Source: an uncultured Pelagibacteraceae bacterium
Lineage (GTDB): Bacteria; Pseudomonadota; Alphaproteobacteria; Pelagibacterales; Pelagibacteraceae
Reading direction: 5' to 3'
DNA: 64,000 bases
Assembly (NCBI GenBank): GCA_902631535.1
Contig: CACOYX010000001.1
Location: 1-64,000 of the forward strand
Below, in pieces: positions 45,865 through 54,369 of the stretch. Within the stretch, counting starts at the first letter, position 1; each line of letters begins with the position of its first letter. Below the pieces are notes generated by a model that did not search any database, was not told the origin of the DNA, and saw nothing but the letters and a program-made list of their open reading frames with translations. The position numbers and the translations under genes are program-made.

Positions 45865-46710
45865 TTAAGTCTTAATTGGAGGATATTTAATTATAACTTC
45901 ACTAATCCAGTTTTCCAAATTTTCAATTCTTTTTTTGCTACTGGGGTGAGTGCTTAAAAAAACTGGTGGTTCTTTCCCTTTATTTTTCGCACTCATTCTT
46001 TGCCAAAGTTTAACAGACTCTCTTATATCGAAACCAGATAGAGAAGAAAAAATCAAACCTAAGTAATCTGCTTCAGTTTCTTGTTTTCTTCCAAATGGAT
46101 TCATTATACCCAGTTGAAAAATGTCTAAACCAGTATTTTGTCCTACAGTGTTTCTGGTTCTATTAATTGCACCACCTAGAAATATATCAGCTACAGTTGT
46201 ACCTAAATTTATAGTCATTGCATGGCTCATTCTTTCAAGAGAATGCCTTGCTACTGCATGAGCGATCTCATGACCCATAACAACTGAAAGAGCATTACTA
46301 TTTTTTGTTACTTTTAATAATCCAGTGTAAACTGCTATCTTTCCACCTGGCATGCACCAAGCATTAACTACTTTATCATTATCTACTAAAATATAATCCC
46401 ATCCAAAATTTTTAGTTGGATCTTCTTTACCTTGTCTTTTAAAAAAAGTACTTACGGCGATTTCCATTTTTTTTCCAATTTCTCTGATTTCTTTTAATTG
46501 AGATCCTTTTGTAATTAATTTTGATTTACTTCTGAAATTTTCATAAGCCGCAGCAGCTTGTCTATTAATTCTAGACTCTGGTATTATACTTAATTGCTTT
46601 CTCTCAGTAATGGGTACAGTAGAACAGGAAGGCAATATTAATGAGCAACAGCTACACCCAAAATAGCCAAGAAATTTTCTTCTATTTATGTTATACATAT
46701 TTAGATTCAT
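45865..46710 (-). CDS. M48-family zinc metalloprotease with a twin-arginine lipoprotein signal
   Basis: The zinc site is 'VMGHEIAHAVARHSLERM', with the third ligand Glu in 'ETEADYLGL'. A 'NRRKFLGYFG' twin-arginine motif is followed by a cysteine-rich core and an 'LPSC' lipobox, so the protein is predicted to be exported folded by Tat and lipid-anchored. I place the start at the ATG at 46710 (281 aa); the tracked start at 46767 would put 19 more residues before the signal, and an ATG at 46698 is also possible. Related M48 lipoproteins (LoiP, YcaL) degrade misassembled outer-membrane proteins. It is divergent from the DUF502 gene. Confidence 0.85.
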   Translation of the reverse strand: MNLNMYNINRRKFLGYFGCSCCSLILPSCSTVPITERKQLSIIPESRINRQAAAAYENFRSKSKLITKGSQLKEIREIGKKMEIAVSTFFKRQGKEDPTKNFGWDYILVDNDKVVNAWCMPGGKIAVYTGLLKVTKNSNALSVVMGHEIAHAVARHSLERMSHAMTINLGTTVADIFLGGAINRTRNTVGQNTGLDIFQLGIMNPFGRKQETEADYLGLIFSSLSGFDIRESVKLWQRMSAKNKGKEPPVFLSTHPSSKKRIENLENWISEVIIKYPPIKT

Positions 46711-46789
46711 GATTTTAAATAATAAATTATTAATTGCAATTTTTATCTTAATATTAATCTTCATCATATACTCAAGTTATTCATAATTG

Positions 46790-47404
46790 ATGTCTGATCC
46801 AAACATTAAAAAATCGATTTTTGCTAAAATTAGAAATAATTTTATAGCTGGTATTGTTGTTCTAATACCGATTGGGATAACTTTGTACCTTACTCTTTTT
46901 CTTATTAGAATTTCTGGAAAAATAATTCCAAAAGAAATTAATCCAAATAATTATCTTCCCTTTGATATACCAGGAGTTGAAATATTAATGGCCCTCGTCA
47001 TAATTACCCTTACAGGTTGGTTATCACTTTCTTTTTTGGGAAAAAAATTTTTTGAATTTTTTAATAACATTTTAAAAAAGATACCAATTCTTCGGACTAT
47101 TTATTCTGCCATCGGTCAAATGACAGAAAGTTTCACCAAGTCAGATAACAAACAGAAAAGTGTTGTACTCCTTGAATATCCTAGAAAAGGTGTTTGGGCC
47201 GTAGGATTTGCAACTAAAGAAAATGAGGGAATTATAAGAGATAATATCAATGAGGATATAATCAATGTATTTGTTCCAACAACACCCAACCCCACAAGTG
47301 GTTTTTTATTAATGGTTCCTAAAAAAGATTTAATATATCTCAACATTTCTTTTGAGCAGGCGTCAAAATTTATTGTTTCAGCAGGAACAACAAATATTGA
47401 TTAA
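46790..47404 (+). CDS. DUF502-family membrane protein
   Basis: 204 residues with two hydrophobic helices near the N-terminus ('FIAGIVVLIPIGITLYLTLFL' about 17-37 and a second near 65-85), then 'IPILRTIYSAIGQM' (about 103-116) and 'VFVPTTPNPTSGFLLMVP' (about 163-180), the hallmark of DUF502. Function unknown. I use the ATG at 46790; the ORF track begins one codon earlier at a TTG. It overlaps the recG end by 4 bp (TTAA, stop on both strands). Confidence 0.85.
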   Translation: MSDPNIKKSIFAKIRNNFIAGIVVLIPIGITLYLTLFLIRISGKIIPKEINPNNYLPFDIPGVEILMALVIITLTGWLSLSFLGKKFFEFFNNILKKIPILRTIYSAIGQMTESFTKSDNKQKSVVLLEYPRKGVWAVGFATKENEGIIRDNINEDIINVFVPTTPNPTSGFLLMVPKKDLIYLNISFEQASKFIVSAGTTNID

Positions 47405-49446
47405 ATTTTATCTATATTAATTATTTCTGCTTTATCAAAAAGTTTAAGAAGAAAATAATATTTATTTTGATTTATTTCTTCTCCAATATTTCTTACAAAA
47501 TTTTCAGCTAATTTAAAAAGATCTTCATGATGCACTGGGTCAGCAAATCTAAAATTTTTAATACCGCTTTGTTGAAAACCTATTAAATCTCCAAAACCTC
47601 TTAGTTTTAAATCTTCCTCTGCAATAAAAAAACCGTCATCTGACTCTTTTAAAATTTTTATTCTTTTAATTGCATTCTTACTCAATCCATCTTTAAATAA
47701 TAAAATGCATGTGCTTTGTTTAGCTCCTCTGCCAACTCTACCTCTTAATTGGTGTAATTGTGCTAGACCGAATTTATTTGCGTTTTCTATAATTATTAAA
47801 TTTGCGTTTGGAAAATCAATGCCTACTTCAATTACTGTGGTAGAAACTAAAATCAAAGTTTTCTTATCTAAGAATTTTTTTAAAATATTTTCCTTTTCTT
47901 CTTTCTTTAAAGCTCCATGTATTAATCCAACTTTATTTTTAAATTTTGTATTAATTAATTCATACTTCTTTTTAGCGGAAGAATAATCTAAAAATTTTGA
48001 CTCTTCAATAAGTGGGCAAACCCAAAAAACCTGATTATCAATTTCAATTTGTTTTTTTATAAAGGGCCAAAGTTCATCAATTTTTTTTTCTGGTTTACTC
48101 AACGTGATTATTTTTTTTCTTTTTGCCGGTTTCTCTGTAATTTTTGATATATCCATATCCCCATAAAGCGACATCATCATTGTTCTTGGAATTGGTGTTG
48201 CAGACATTAGTAACACATCACAATTATCACCTCCTTTTTTAGCTAGATCACTTCTTTGTTTTACTCCAAACTTATGTTGTTCATCGATAACTACCAACCC
48301 AAGTTTTTTAAAATTAATTTTTTTTTGAAATAATGCATGAGTACCAATTAATAATTTTGTTTTTCCACTTGATAAATTTGCTAAAATTTCTTTTCTCTTT
48401 TTATACTCAGTTTTTCCAGTTAAAAATTCAATTTGTAAATTAATTGAATTAAAAATTTTTTTTGCCAGCGCATAATGTTGTCTTGCTAATATTTCAGTTG
48501 GACTCATTAATGCACATTGGTATCCGCTAGTAATTACATTTATAATGGCTAATAGAGATACAATTGTTTTTCCAGATCCTACATCACCCTGTATAATTCG
48601 AAACATTCTGTTTTGACTTAATAGATCTAAATTTATTTCTGCTAATACATCTTTTTGACTGTTAGTTAATTCAAAAGGTAAATTCTTAATTATATTTTTT
48701 GCTTGATGATCGTTAAATTTTTTTGGAGATTTATTTTTTTTTATTTTTTTTCTGTTATGTGATAATGTTAGAAAATTGGCACAAAGTTCATCAAAAGCTA
48801 ATCTTCTATAACTATTTGATTGAGTGTTCTCGGCATCTTTAGAGTTGTGAAGATTTGTAATACATTCGTTCCAATTAATTAAATTATTTTTTTTAATAAA
48901 ATTATCATCTAACCAATCATTTATTATAGGAATATTATTAATAACTTGTTCACTTATTGATCTATATTTTTTTTCATTAATACCTTTAGTCAAATTATAT
49001 TTTGGAATATTTTTGATTACATATTCTTGATTTTCTAATTTAGTAACATATTCTGGATTTGTAATTTGATATTTTTTATTAAAATAGTTTACCTTCCCAC
49101 TAATAATAATCCATTCATTAATAGGAAATAATTTTCTTAAATATCCTTCTCTGCTATTAAAATATACTATATCTATTTTTCCAGTCTCATCTTCACAAAT
49201 AATTTTGTTCGGTAAATTTCTTATTCTTGGAAAATTCAATTTTATTGCCTTAACCTTGATTGAATGTATTTTACCAATCTCTAATTCATTTATCTTTGAA
49301 ATTTTAGATCTATCTGTTTTTGAATAGGGTAAATTTAAAATTATATCTTTAATTTTTTCTATTTTTTTCTTTTTTAAATATTTCGATAACTGAGGTCCAA
49401 CCCCTTTTAATTGACTAATTTCATTAAATATAAAATCTTTTTTCAT
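47401..49446 (-). CDS. recG: ATP-dependent DNA helicase RecG
   Basis: Branch-migrating helicase that regresses stalled forks. The N-terminal wedge/OB region covers about residues 1-230, followed by Walker A 'QGDVGSGKTIVSL', 'VVIDEQHKFGV' (DEQH box), 'LMSATPIPRTM' and motif VI 'QLRGRVGRG'. 681 residues is normal. It is convergent with DUF502 and divergent from sdhE across 32 bp, the arrangement common in alphaproteobacteria (recG-sdhE). Confidence 0.96.
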   Translation of the reverse strand: MKKDFIFNEISQLKGVGPQLSKYLKKKKIEKIKDIILNLPYSKTDRSKISKINELEIGKIHSIKVKAIKLNFPRIRNLPNKIICEDETGKIDIVYFNSREGYLRKLFPINEWIIISGKVNYFNKKYQITNPEYVTKLENQEYVIKNIPKYNLTKGINEKKYRSISEQVINNIPIINDWLDDNFIKKNNLINWNECITNLHNSKDAENTQSNSYRRLAFDELCANFLTLSHNRKKIKKNKSPKKFNDHQAKNIIKNLPFELTNSQKDVLAEINLDLLSQNRMFRIIQGDVGSGKTIVSLLAIINVITSGYQCALMSPTEILARQHYALAKKIFNSINLQIEFLTGKTEYKKRKEILANLSSGKTKLLIGTHALFQKKINFKKLGLVVIDEQHKFGVKQRSDLAKKGGDNCDVLLMSATPIPRTMMMSLYGDMDISKITEKPAKRKKIITLSKPEKKIDELWPFIKKQIEIDNQVFWVCPLIEESKFLDYSSAKKKYELINTKFKNKVGLIHGALKKEEKENILKKFLDKKTLILVSTTVIEVGIDFPNANLIIIENANKFGLAQLHQLRGRVGRGAKQSTCILLFKDGLSKNAIKRIKILKESDDGFFIAEEDLKLRGFGDLIGFQQSGIKNFRFADPVHHEDLFKLAENFVRNIGEEINQNKYYFLLKLFDKAEIINIDKI

Positions 49447-49478
49447 TAAAATGACAAAAATATGTATAGTACAATTTA

Positions 49479-49736
49479 ATGAATAATAAATTAGAAATAT
49501 TTAAAAAAAAATTGATTTATCGATCAGGATATAGAGGAACGAAAGAAATGGATATATTACTTAGTTCGTTTGTTAATAAATATATTGATACTTTTGACGA
49601 AAACCTTTTGATTGAACTGGAAAAATTTCTTAATTATGAAGATGAGGTAATACTAAATTATTACCATAAAAATATAATTGAGAAAGAAATAAACACAAAT
49701 AAAATTTCTAAAATATTTAAAGAATTTAAACTTTAA
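49479..49736 (+). CDS. sdhE: FAD assembly factor SdhE
   Basis: 85 residues of the SdhE/Sdh5 family, which promotes covalent attachment of FAD to succinate dehydrogenase. The key 'YRSGYRGTKEMDILL' stretch (about residues 14-28) holds the RGxxE motif. It lies opposite recG as in related genomes and its stop is directly followed by the tRNA-Ser gene on the other strand. Confidence 0.93.
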   Translation: MNNKLEIFKKKLIYRSGYRGTKEMDILLSSFVNKYIDTFDENLLIELEKFLNYEDEVILNYYHKNIIEKEINTNKISKIFKEFKL

Positions 49737-49826
49737 TGGCGGAGAGGGTGGGATTCGAACCCACGAACGAGTTGCCCCGTTGCTGGTTTTCAAGACCAGT
49801 GCTTTCAACCGCTCAGCCACCTCTCC
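49737..49826 (-). tRNA. tRNA-Ser (anticodon TGA)
   Basis: Minus-strand class II tRNA of 90 nt with acceptor GGAGAGG/CCTCTCC, anticodon loop containing TGA, a long variable arm (CAACGGGGCAACTCGTTC region) and an encoded CCA. It begins on the base after the sdhE stop. Confidence 0.97.
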
Positions 49827-49918
49827 TTGAAATTAAATATGGTTATTTAATACTATCAAAGAGGCAAAATAACAATAAATAAGTAGTATTAAGTTGAACT
49901 AGTTTATAGGTATTAATT

Positions 49919-50929
49919 ATGATAATTAGTAAAATGTTTAAATTATTTTTAAATACATTATTCTTATATTTTTTTATTACAACATATTCTTTTGCCAACA
50001 AAGATTTCAACGATTGGTTAAAAAAATTTCAAGTTAGAGCTATTGAGTCTGGAATATCAGATCAAGTAGTAGAAGATATAATGTCTAATGCAAAGTTCTT
50101 ACCAAAAGTTATTGAATATGATCGATATCAACCGGAATTTTATGAAGATACTTTTACATACATCAAAAAAAGGTCCTCTAATCGAAAAATTAAGGAAGGT
50201 TTAAGATTATACAGTAAAGAGAAAAATCTTATTGAAACTGTGGAAAAAGATTTTGAAGTTGAAAAGGAATTATTATTAGCTCTTATGGGTATTGAAACTA
50301 ATTTTGGAAAATATTTAGGAAAAATGGATATAATTTCCTCTTTAGCTACTTTAAGTTTTGATAAGCGAAGAAGTGAATTTTTTACTGAAGAATTGTTAAT
50401 TTTATTAAAACTTGTCGACAAAAATATAATAAATAAAGATATATTATATGGTTCTTGGGCTGGTGCATTTGGAAACTTCCAGTTTATGCCAAGAACAATT
50501 AGAAATTATGCTATTGATTATAATAATAATAAAACAATTGAGTTAAAAAAAATTGAAGACTCATTTGCATCAGCTGCAAACTATTTAAAAACTATTGGTT
50601 GGAGAAAAAATCAACCTTGTTTTTATAAAATTGAGTTGAAAGAAAATATTCCTAAAAAATATTTAAATTCCTCAGCGAGAAATATTAAAAATAAAAAAAA
50701 AGTATCTTTTTTAAAAAGATATATAAAAGATTTTGAAAAAATAGGAATTAAAGATAATCCTAAAGCAGCTATAATTATACCAGATAAAGACATTATACCA
50801 GGTGCAGAGACGCTTTCACCAGCTTATATTATCTTTGAAAACTACGAAAAAATATTGAATTGGAATAGATCATTAAGGTTTGCATTAGCAGTTTGCACAT
50901 TAAAGGAAAGTTTTGAAAATGAGATTTAG
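49919..50929 (+). CDS. mltB: Lytic murein transglycosylase (MltB/SltB type)
   Basis: Cleaves peptidoglycan to 1,6-anhydromuropeptides in the periplasm. Signal peptide at the N-terminus (with an alternative start at Met6, 49934), catalytic Glu in 'ALMGIETNFGKYLG' (about residues 121-134), and 'SWAGAFGNFQFMPRTI' (about 179-194), typical of family 3 transglycosylases. 336 residues. The end overlaps the rlpA-like gene. Products would feed NagZ, encoded at 29.9 kb. Confidence 0.92.
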   Translation: MIISKMFKLFLNTLFLYFFITTYSFANKDFNDWLKKFQVRAIESGISDQVVEDIMSNAKFLPKVIEYDRYQPEFYEDTFTYIKKRSSNRKIKEGLRLYSKEKNLIETVEKDFEVEKELLLALMGIETNFGKYLGKMDIISSLATLSFDKRRSEFFTEELLILLKLVDKNIINKDILYGSWAGAFGNFQFMPRTIRNYAIDYNNNKTIELKKIEDSFASAANYLKTIGWRKNQPCFYKIELKENIPKKYLNSSARNIKNKKKVSFLKRYIKDFEKIGIKDNPKAAIIIPDKDIIPGAETLSPAYIIFENYEKILNWNRSLRFALAVCTLKESFENEI

Positions 50930-51656
50930 ATTGATTTTTCTAATTTTTTTCACTTTTTCTTGTTCAACAGATCTTATCACTTATAATCAAAAAGAAATTT
51001 ATTCTGCGAAAGGATTTGCATATATTTTTAACGATCAAGATTTTAATAATAAAATTATTAAAGGAAAATTGAATAAAGATATGATGCAAATTTCACATCA
51101 AAATTTAAAAACAGGTACATTAATACAAATTACAAATCCAAGAAATAAAGAAAGTATGGTACTTAAAAATTTAAAAAGAATTAAGTATCCGGATTTTTAC
51201 AAAGTTTTAATTACAAAACCAGTTGCAGAAAAACTTGATTTAAATTTAGATTTACCAATATTAGAAATTACAGAAATAAAAAAAAATAAATCTTTCGTGG
51301 CAAAAAAAGCTAAAATATTTCAAGAAGAAAAAAAAATACCATCTAAAGCCCCTGTAGCTTCTGTTCAAATTTCAAATATTTCCAAAAACAAAATTAAAAA
51401 TAATAAAAAAAAAACTAATCAAATTTATATTTTAATCGGTTCTTTTTACTCAATGCAAACTGCAAAATTTCTAAAAGAAAGAATCATTAAAGATGTCCCT
51501 AATTTAGATAGTGATAAACTTAAAGTTAAAAAAATAAATGATAAAGAAACCCATGTCATTTCGGGCCCATATAGCTCTGTTAATTTGTTAAAAAATGATT
51601 ACATTAAGATAAAAAGTTTTGGATTCGAAGAACTAGATATTTTTACCAATGAATAA
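50919..51656 (+). CDS. rlpA: RlpA-like septal protein with C-terminal SPOR domain, atypical catalytic loop
   Basis: About 245 residues from the ATG at 50919 (an earlier ATG at 50913 adds two residues). An N-terminal signal ends in a possible lipid-attachment Cys ('FTFSCST'). A double-psi beta-barrel-like region holds 'ISHQNLKTGT', matching the RlpA AAHRTLPLGT with its histidine. The usual NDRGP aspartate loop aligns with 'NLKRIKYP', so the second catalytic residue seems lost. The SPOR domain ('YILIGSFYSMQTAKFL') at about 168-245 binds denuded septal glycans. Lies between mltB and dacC, a cell-wall cluster. Confidence 0.75.
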   Translation: MRFRLIFLIFFTFSCSTDLITYNQKEIYSAKGFAYIFNDQDFNNKIIKGKLNKDMMQISHQNLKTGTLIQITNPRNKESMVLKNLKRIKYPDFYKVLITKPVAEKLDLNLDLPILEITEIKKNKSFVAKKAKIFQEEKKIPSKAPVASVQISNISKNKIKNNKKKTNQIYILIGSFYSMQTAKFLKERIIKDVPNLDSDKLKVKKINDKETHVISGPYSSVNLLKNDYIKIKSFGFEELDIFTNE

Positions 51657-52797
51657 ATTTTTATTAATCATAATTATTTTTCTCAGTTTGATTGTAAACT
51701 CAGCTGCTAACCCTAATTTACAAGCGAGAACAGGAATATTAATAGATTATCACTCGGATGAAATATTATTTGAATTAGATCCAGATGCTCAAATATACCC
51801 AGCCTCAATGACTAAAATAATGACTTCAATAGTCGCTTTTGACCTTATTAAGAAAGGCAAACTTTCACTAGATGATAATTTTACAGTTTCAGAAAATGCT
51901 TGGAGATTATCACAAGCTGGATACTCTTCCATGTTTATAATGATTAATGATCAAGTTAGTGTTGAAGATTTACTTAAAGGAATAATCATAGCCTCAGGAA
52001 ATGATGCGTGTGTGGCATTAGCTGAAGGTATCGCTGGTTCAGAAGAAAATTTTGCAGATATGATGAACGAAAAGGCAAGTGAGATTGGAATGACTTCTAC
52101 TAATTTTACAAATTCATCTGGCATAAATGACCCAGATAATACATCAACTGTAAGAGACATTGCATTGATGAGTAAACATTTAATTCAAAATTATCCAATT
52201 TTCTACGAATTATTTGCTGAAAAAACTTTTACCTGGGATAGAACTGGTGGTGAGCCTATTAAACAAGGTAATCGTAATCCACTATTGTATAAAAATGTTG
52301 GAGTAGATGGTGTGAAGACTGGTTACTTAGCGGTAGAAAAATATTCACTAGCAAGTTCTATGAAAAAAAACGATAGACGATTAATTGCTGTTGCATCAGG
52401 ATTTGAAACAAAAAATACACGTAGTACACAGTCTTTAAAAATACTCAACTGGGGTTTTAGAAACACAAATACCTTTGAGATATCAAAAAAAGGGGAAACG
52501 TTATTTGAACTAGATACGTGGTTAGGTAAAAAAAATAAAATTAAAGCTACAACAAAAGAAGATTACTATGTAACAATTAATAAAAAAGATATTCGTCATT
52601 TAACTGTTTCCTTAGAATATGAGGGTCCAGTAGAAGCTCCAATAGATAAAGGTACAATGATAGCAAATATTGTTGTGTCTAATAAAGATCAGGTTATAAA
52701 GAAATTACCTTTATATGCATCAGAAGATTTAAAAAAAGTTAACTTTTTTAAAAGCTTATTAACTTCTCTCAATTATTTGATTTGGGGAGATGTTTAA
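51649..52797 (+). CDS. dacC: D-alanyl-D-alanine carboxypeptidase (PBP5/6 type)
   Basis: Trims the terminal D-Ala of peptidoglycan stem peptides. Signal peptide, then the SxxK motif 'PASMTKIM' (about residues 46-53), SxN in 'IIASGNDACVA' (about 114) and KTG in 'VDGVKTGYLAV' (about 223). A C-terminal beta domain and an amphipathic end ('FFKSLLTSLNYLIW') anchor it to the inner membrane. 382 residues is normal. It overlaps rlpA and tmk by 8 bp each. Confidence 0.95.
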   Translation: MNKFLLIIIIFLSLIVNSAANPNLQARTGILIDYHSDEILFELDPDAQIYPASMTKIMTSIVAFDLIKKGKLSLDDNFTVSENAWRLSQAGYSSMFIMINDQVSVEDLLKGIIIASGNDACVALAEGIAGSEENFADMMNEKASEIGMTSTNFTNSSGINDPDNTSTVRDIALMSKHLIQNYPIFYELFAEKTFTWDRTGGEPIKQGNRNPLLYKNVGVDGVKTGYLAVEKYSLASSMKKNDRRLIAVASGFETKNTRSTQSLKILNWGFRNTNTFEISKKGETLFELDTWLGKKNKIKATTKEDYYVTINKKDIRHLTVSLEYEGPVEAPIDKGTMIANIVVSNKDQVIKKLPLYASEDLKKVNFFKSLLTSLNYLIWGDV

Positions 52798-53434
52798 AAA
52801 AAGACCTTTTTTTGTGGCATTTGAGGGCGTAGAGGGTAGCGGGAAATCTTTCCAAGCAAAAAAACTTTATAAAAATTTAAAAAAAAATAAAATAGATGTA
52901 ATTTTAACAAGAGAACCGGGCGGCACAAAGAGCTCTGAGTTAATAAGAAATTTAATTTTAAAAGACTATTTTGCAAAAGGAAGAAAGGAAAAATTTGATA
53001 AATACACAGATACTTTGTTATACTTAGCAGCTAGAAATGAACATATAAAAAATAAAATCAAACCTGCTATTTTAAAAAAAAAAGTTGTCATTTGTGATAG
53101 GTTTATCGACTCCACAATTGCGTATCAAGTTTATGGTAAAAAAGTTGATAAAAAATTTATTGATAACATCCATAAAAAAATACTCCAAGGTATAAGGCCT
53201 AACATTGTTTTCGTCTTAAAAGTTTCTGAAAAAACCTCAAAATCTCGATTAAAAAAAAGAAAAACTAAGAATCGTTATGACAATTTTAAACAATCTTTTT
53301 ATACAAAAGCTCAAAAATCTTTTATCAAAATTGCAAAAAACAAAAGAAATTATTTTATATTAGAGTCTTCATCAAATGATAACTCTCTACAAAAAAAAAT
53401 TTTTAATATAATGAAAAGATATTTAAATATTTAA
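52790..53434 (+). CDS. tmk: Thymidylate kinase
   Basis: Phosphorylates dTMP to dTDP. P-loop 'FEGVEGSGKSFQAKKL' (about residues 10-25), 'LTREPGGT' (about 39-46) and the 'CDRFIDSTIAYQ' DRx motif (about 103-114). 214 residues. Order dacC-tmk-holB-metG-tatD is conserved in alphaproteobacteria. The stop overlaps the holB ATG by 1 bp. Confidence 0.95.
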   Translation: MFKKRPFFVAFEGVEGSGKSFQAKKLYKNLKKNKIDVILTREPGGTKSSELIRNLILKDYFAKGRKEKFDKYTDTLLYLAARNEHIKNKIKPAILKKKVVICDRFIDSTIAYQVYGKKVDKKFIDNIHKKILQGIRPNIVFVLKVSEKTSKSRLKKRKTKNRYDNFKQSFYTKAQKSFIKIAKNKRNYFILESSSNDNSLQKKIFNIMKRYLNI

Positions 53435-54369
53435 TGAATTACCCATTTTTTTTTGACTCTAAAAATACCCTAAATTTAATTGGTTTAGAAACTGACCTAA
53501 AATTTTTATTAAGTCTTTACTCTAAAAAAAAATTACCTAAGGTTTTGATGTTAACTGGTGACAAAGGTTCTGGTAAATCGACATTAATAAATCATTTTCT
53601 TTACTCAATTTTTGACTCCCATAATTACAATACAAAATCTTTGGTTTTGTGCGAATCATCAAATTTTTTAAAACAATTTAAGAATGATATTTTCCCAAAT
53701 ATTATTTATATAAATGGATCTAATTTTAAATCAGTAAAAGTTGACGATATTAGAGAATTAAAGAAAAAAATATTTCAATCATCTATTTTAAATAATGATA
53801 GATTTATAATTTTAAATGATATTGAAATTTTTAATAAAAACAGTCTTAATGCTCTACTTAAGATAATTGAAGAACCCACAAAAAATAACTATTTTTTTTT
53901 AATAAACAATAAGTCAAAACCAATTCTAGAAACTATTAAATCAAGATCATTAGAAATAAAAATTATTTTAAATGAAAGTAAAAGAGTTAAAATAATAGAA
54001 AATTTATTAAAAACTTTTAAACAGGAGCAGGTTTTAGACCCTAAATCCTCTCAATTATCACCTGGAAATTTTATTAAATTTAATTATTTATGTCGTGAAT
54101 ATAAAATTGACATCTTAAATAAACTTAAAGTAAATCTTCCAATATTATTAAATTTATATAAGAAAAATAAAGATATTTTATTTATAAATTTAGTTTTTTT
54201 TGTTGTTGATTATTACTTTAATTATTTGAGTAAAAAAAAGACTTTGAGAAATGATAAAATTTATGAAATTAAAACTTTTATATTCAATAATTTAAATAAA
54301 TTTATTTTGTATAATATAAGTCAAAGCTCTTTACTAAATGCTATGAATGAAAAATTAAATTATGAGTAA
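53434..54369 (+). CDS. holB: DNA polymerase III delta prime subunit
   Basis: Clamp-loader stator subunit. AAA+ fold with '[20 protein letters not shown]' near residue 39, 'NALLKIIEEPTKNNYFFL' (about 139-156) and 'IKSRSLEIKI' (sensor 1 / SRC-like, about 168). 311 residues with a divergent lysine/leucine-rich C-terminus. Identification rests on these motifs plus position between tmk and metG. Confidence 0.9.
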   Translation: MNYPFFFDSKNTLNLIGLETDLKFLLSLYSKKKLPKVLMLTGDKGSGKSTLINHFLYSIFDSHNYNTKSLVLCESSNFLKQFKNDIFPNIIYINGSNFKSVKVDDIRELKKKIFQSSILNNDRFIILNDIEIFNKNSLNALLKIIEEPTKNNYFFLINNKSKPILETIKSRSLEIKIILNESKRVKIIENLLKTFKQEQVLDPKSSQLSPGNFIKFNYLCREYKIDILNKLKVNLPILLNLYKKNKDILFINLVFFVVDYYFNYLSKKKTLRNDKIYEIKTFIFNNLNKFILYNISQSSLLNAMNEKLNYE

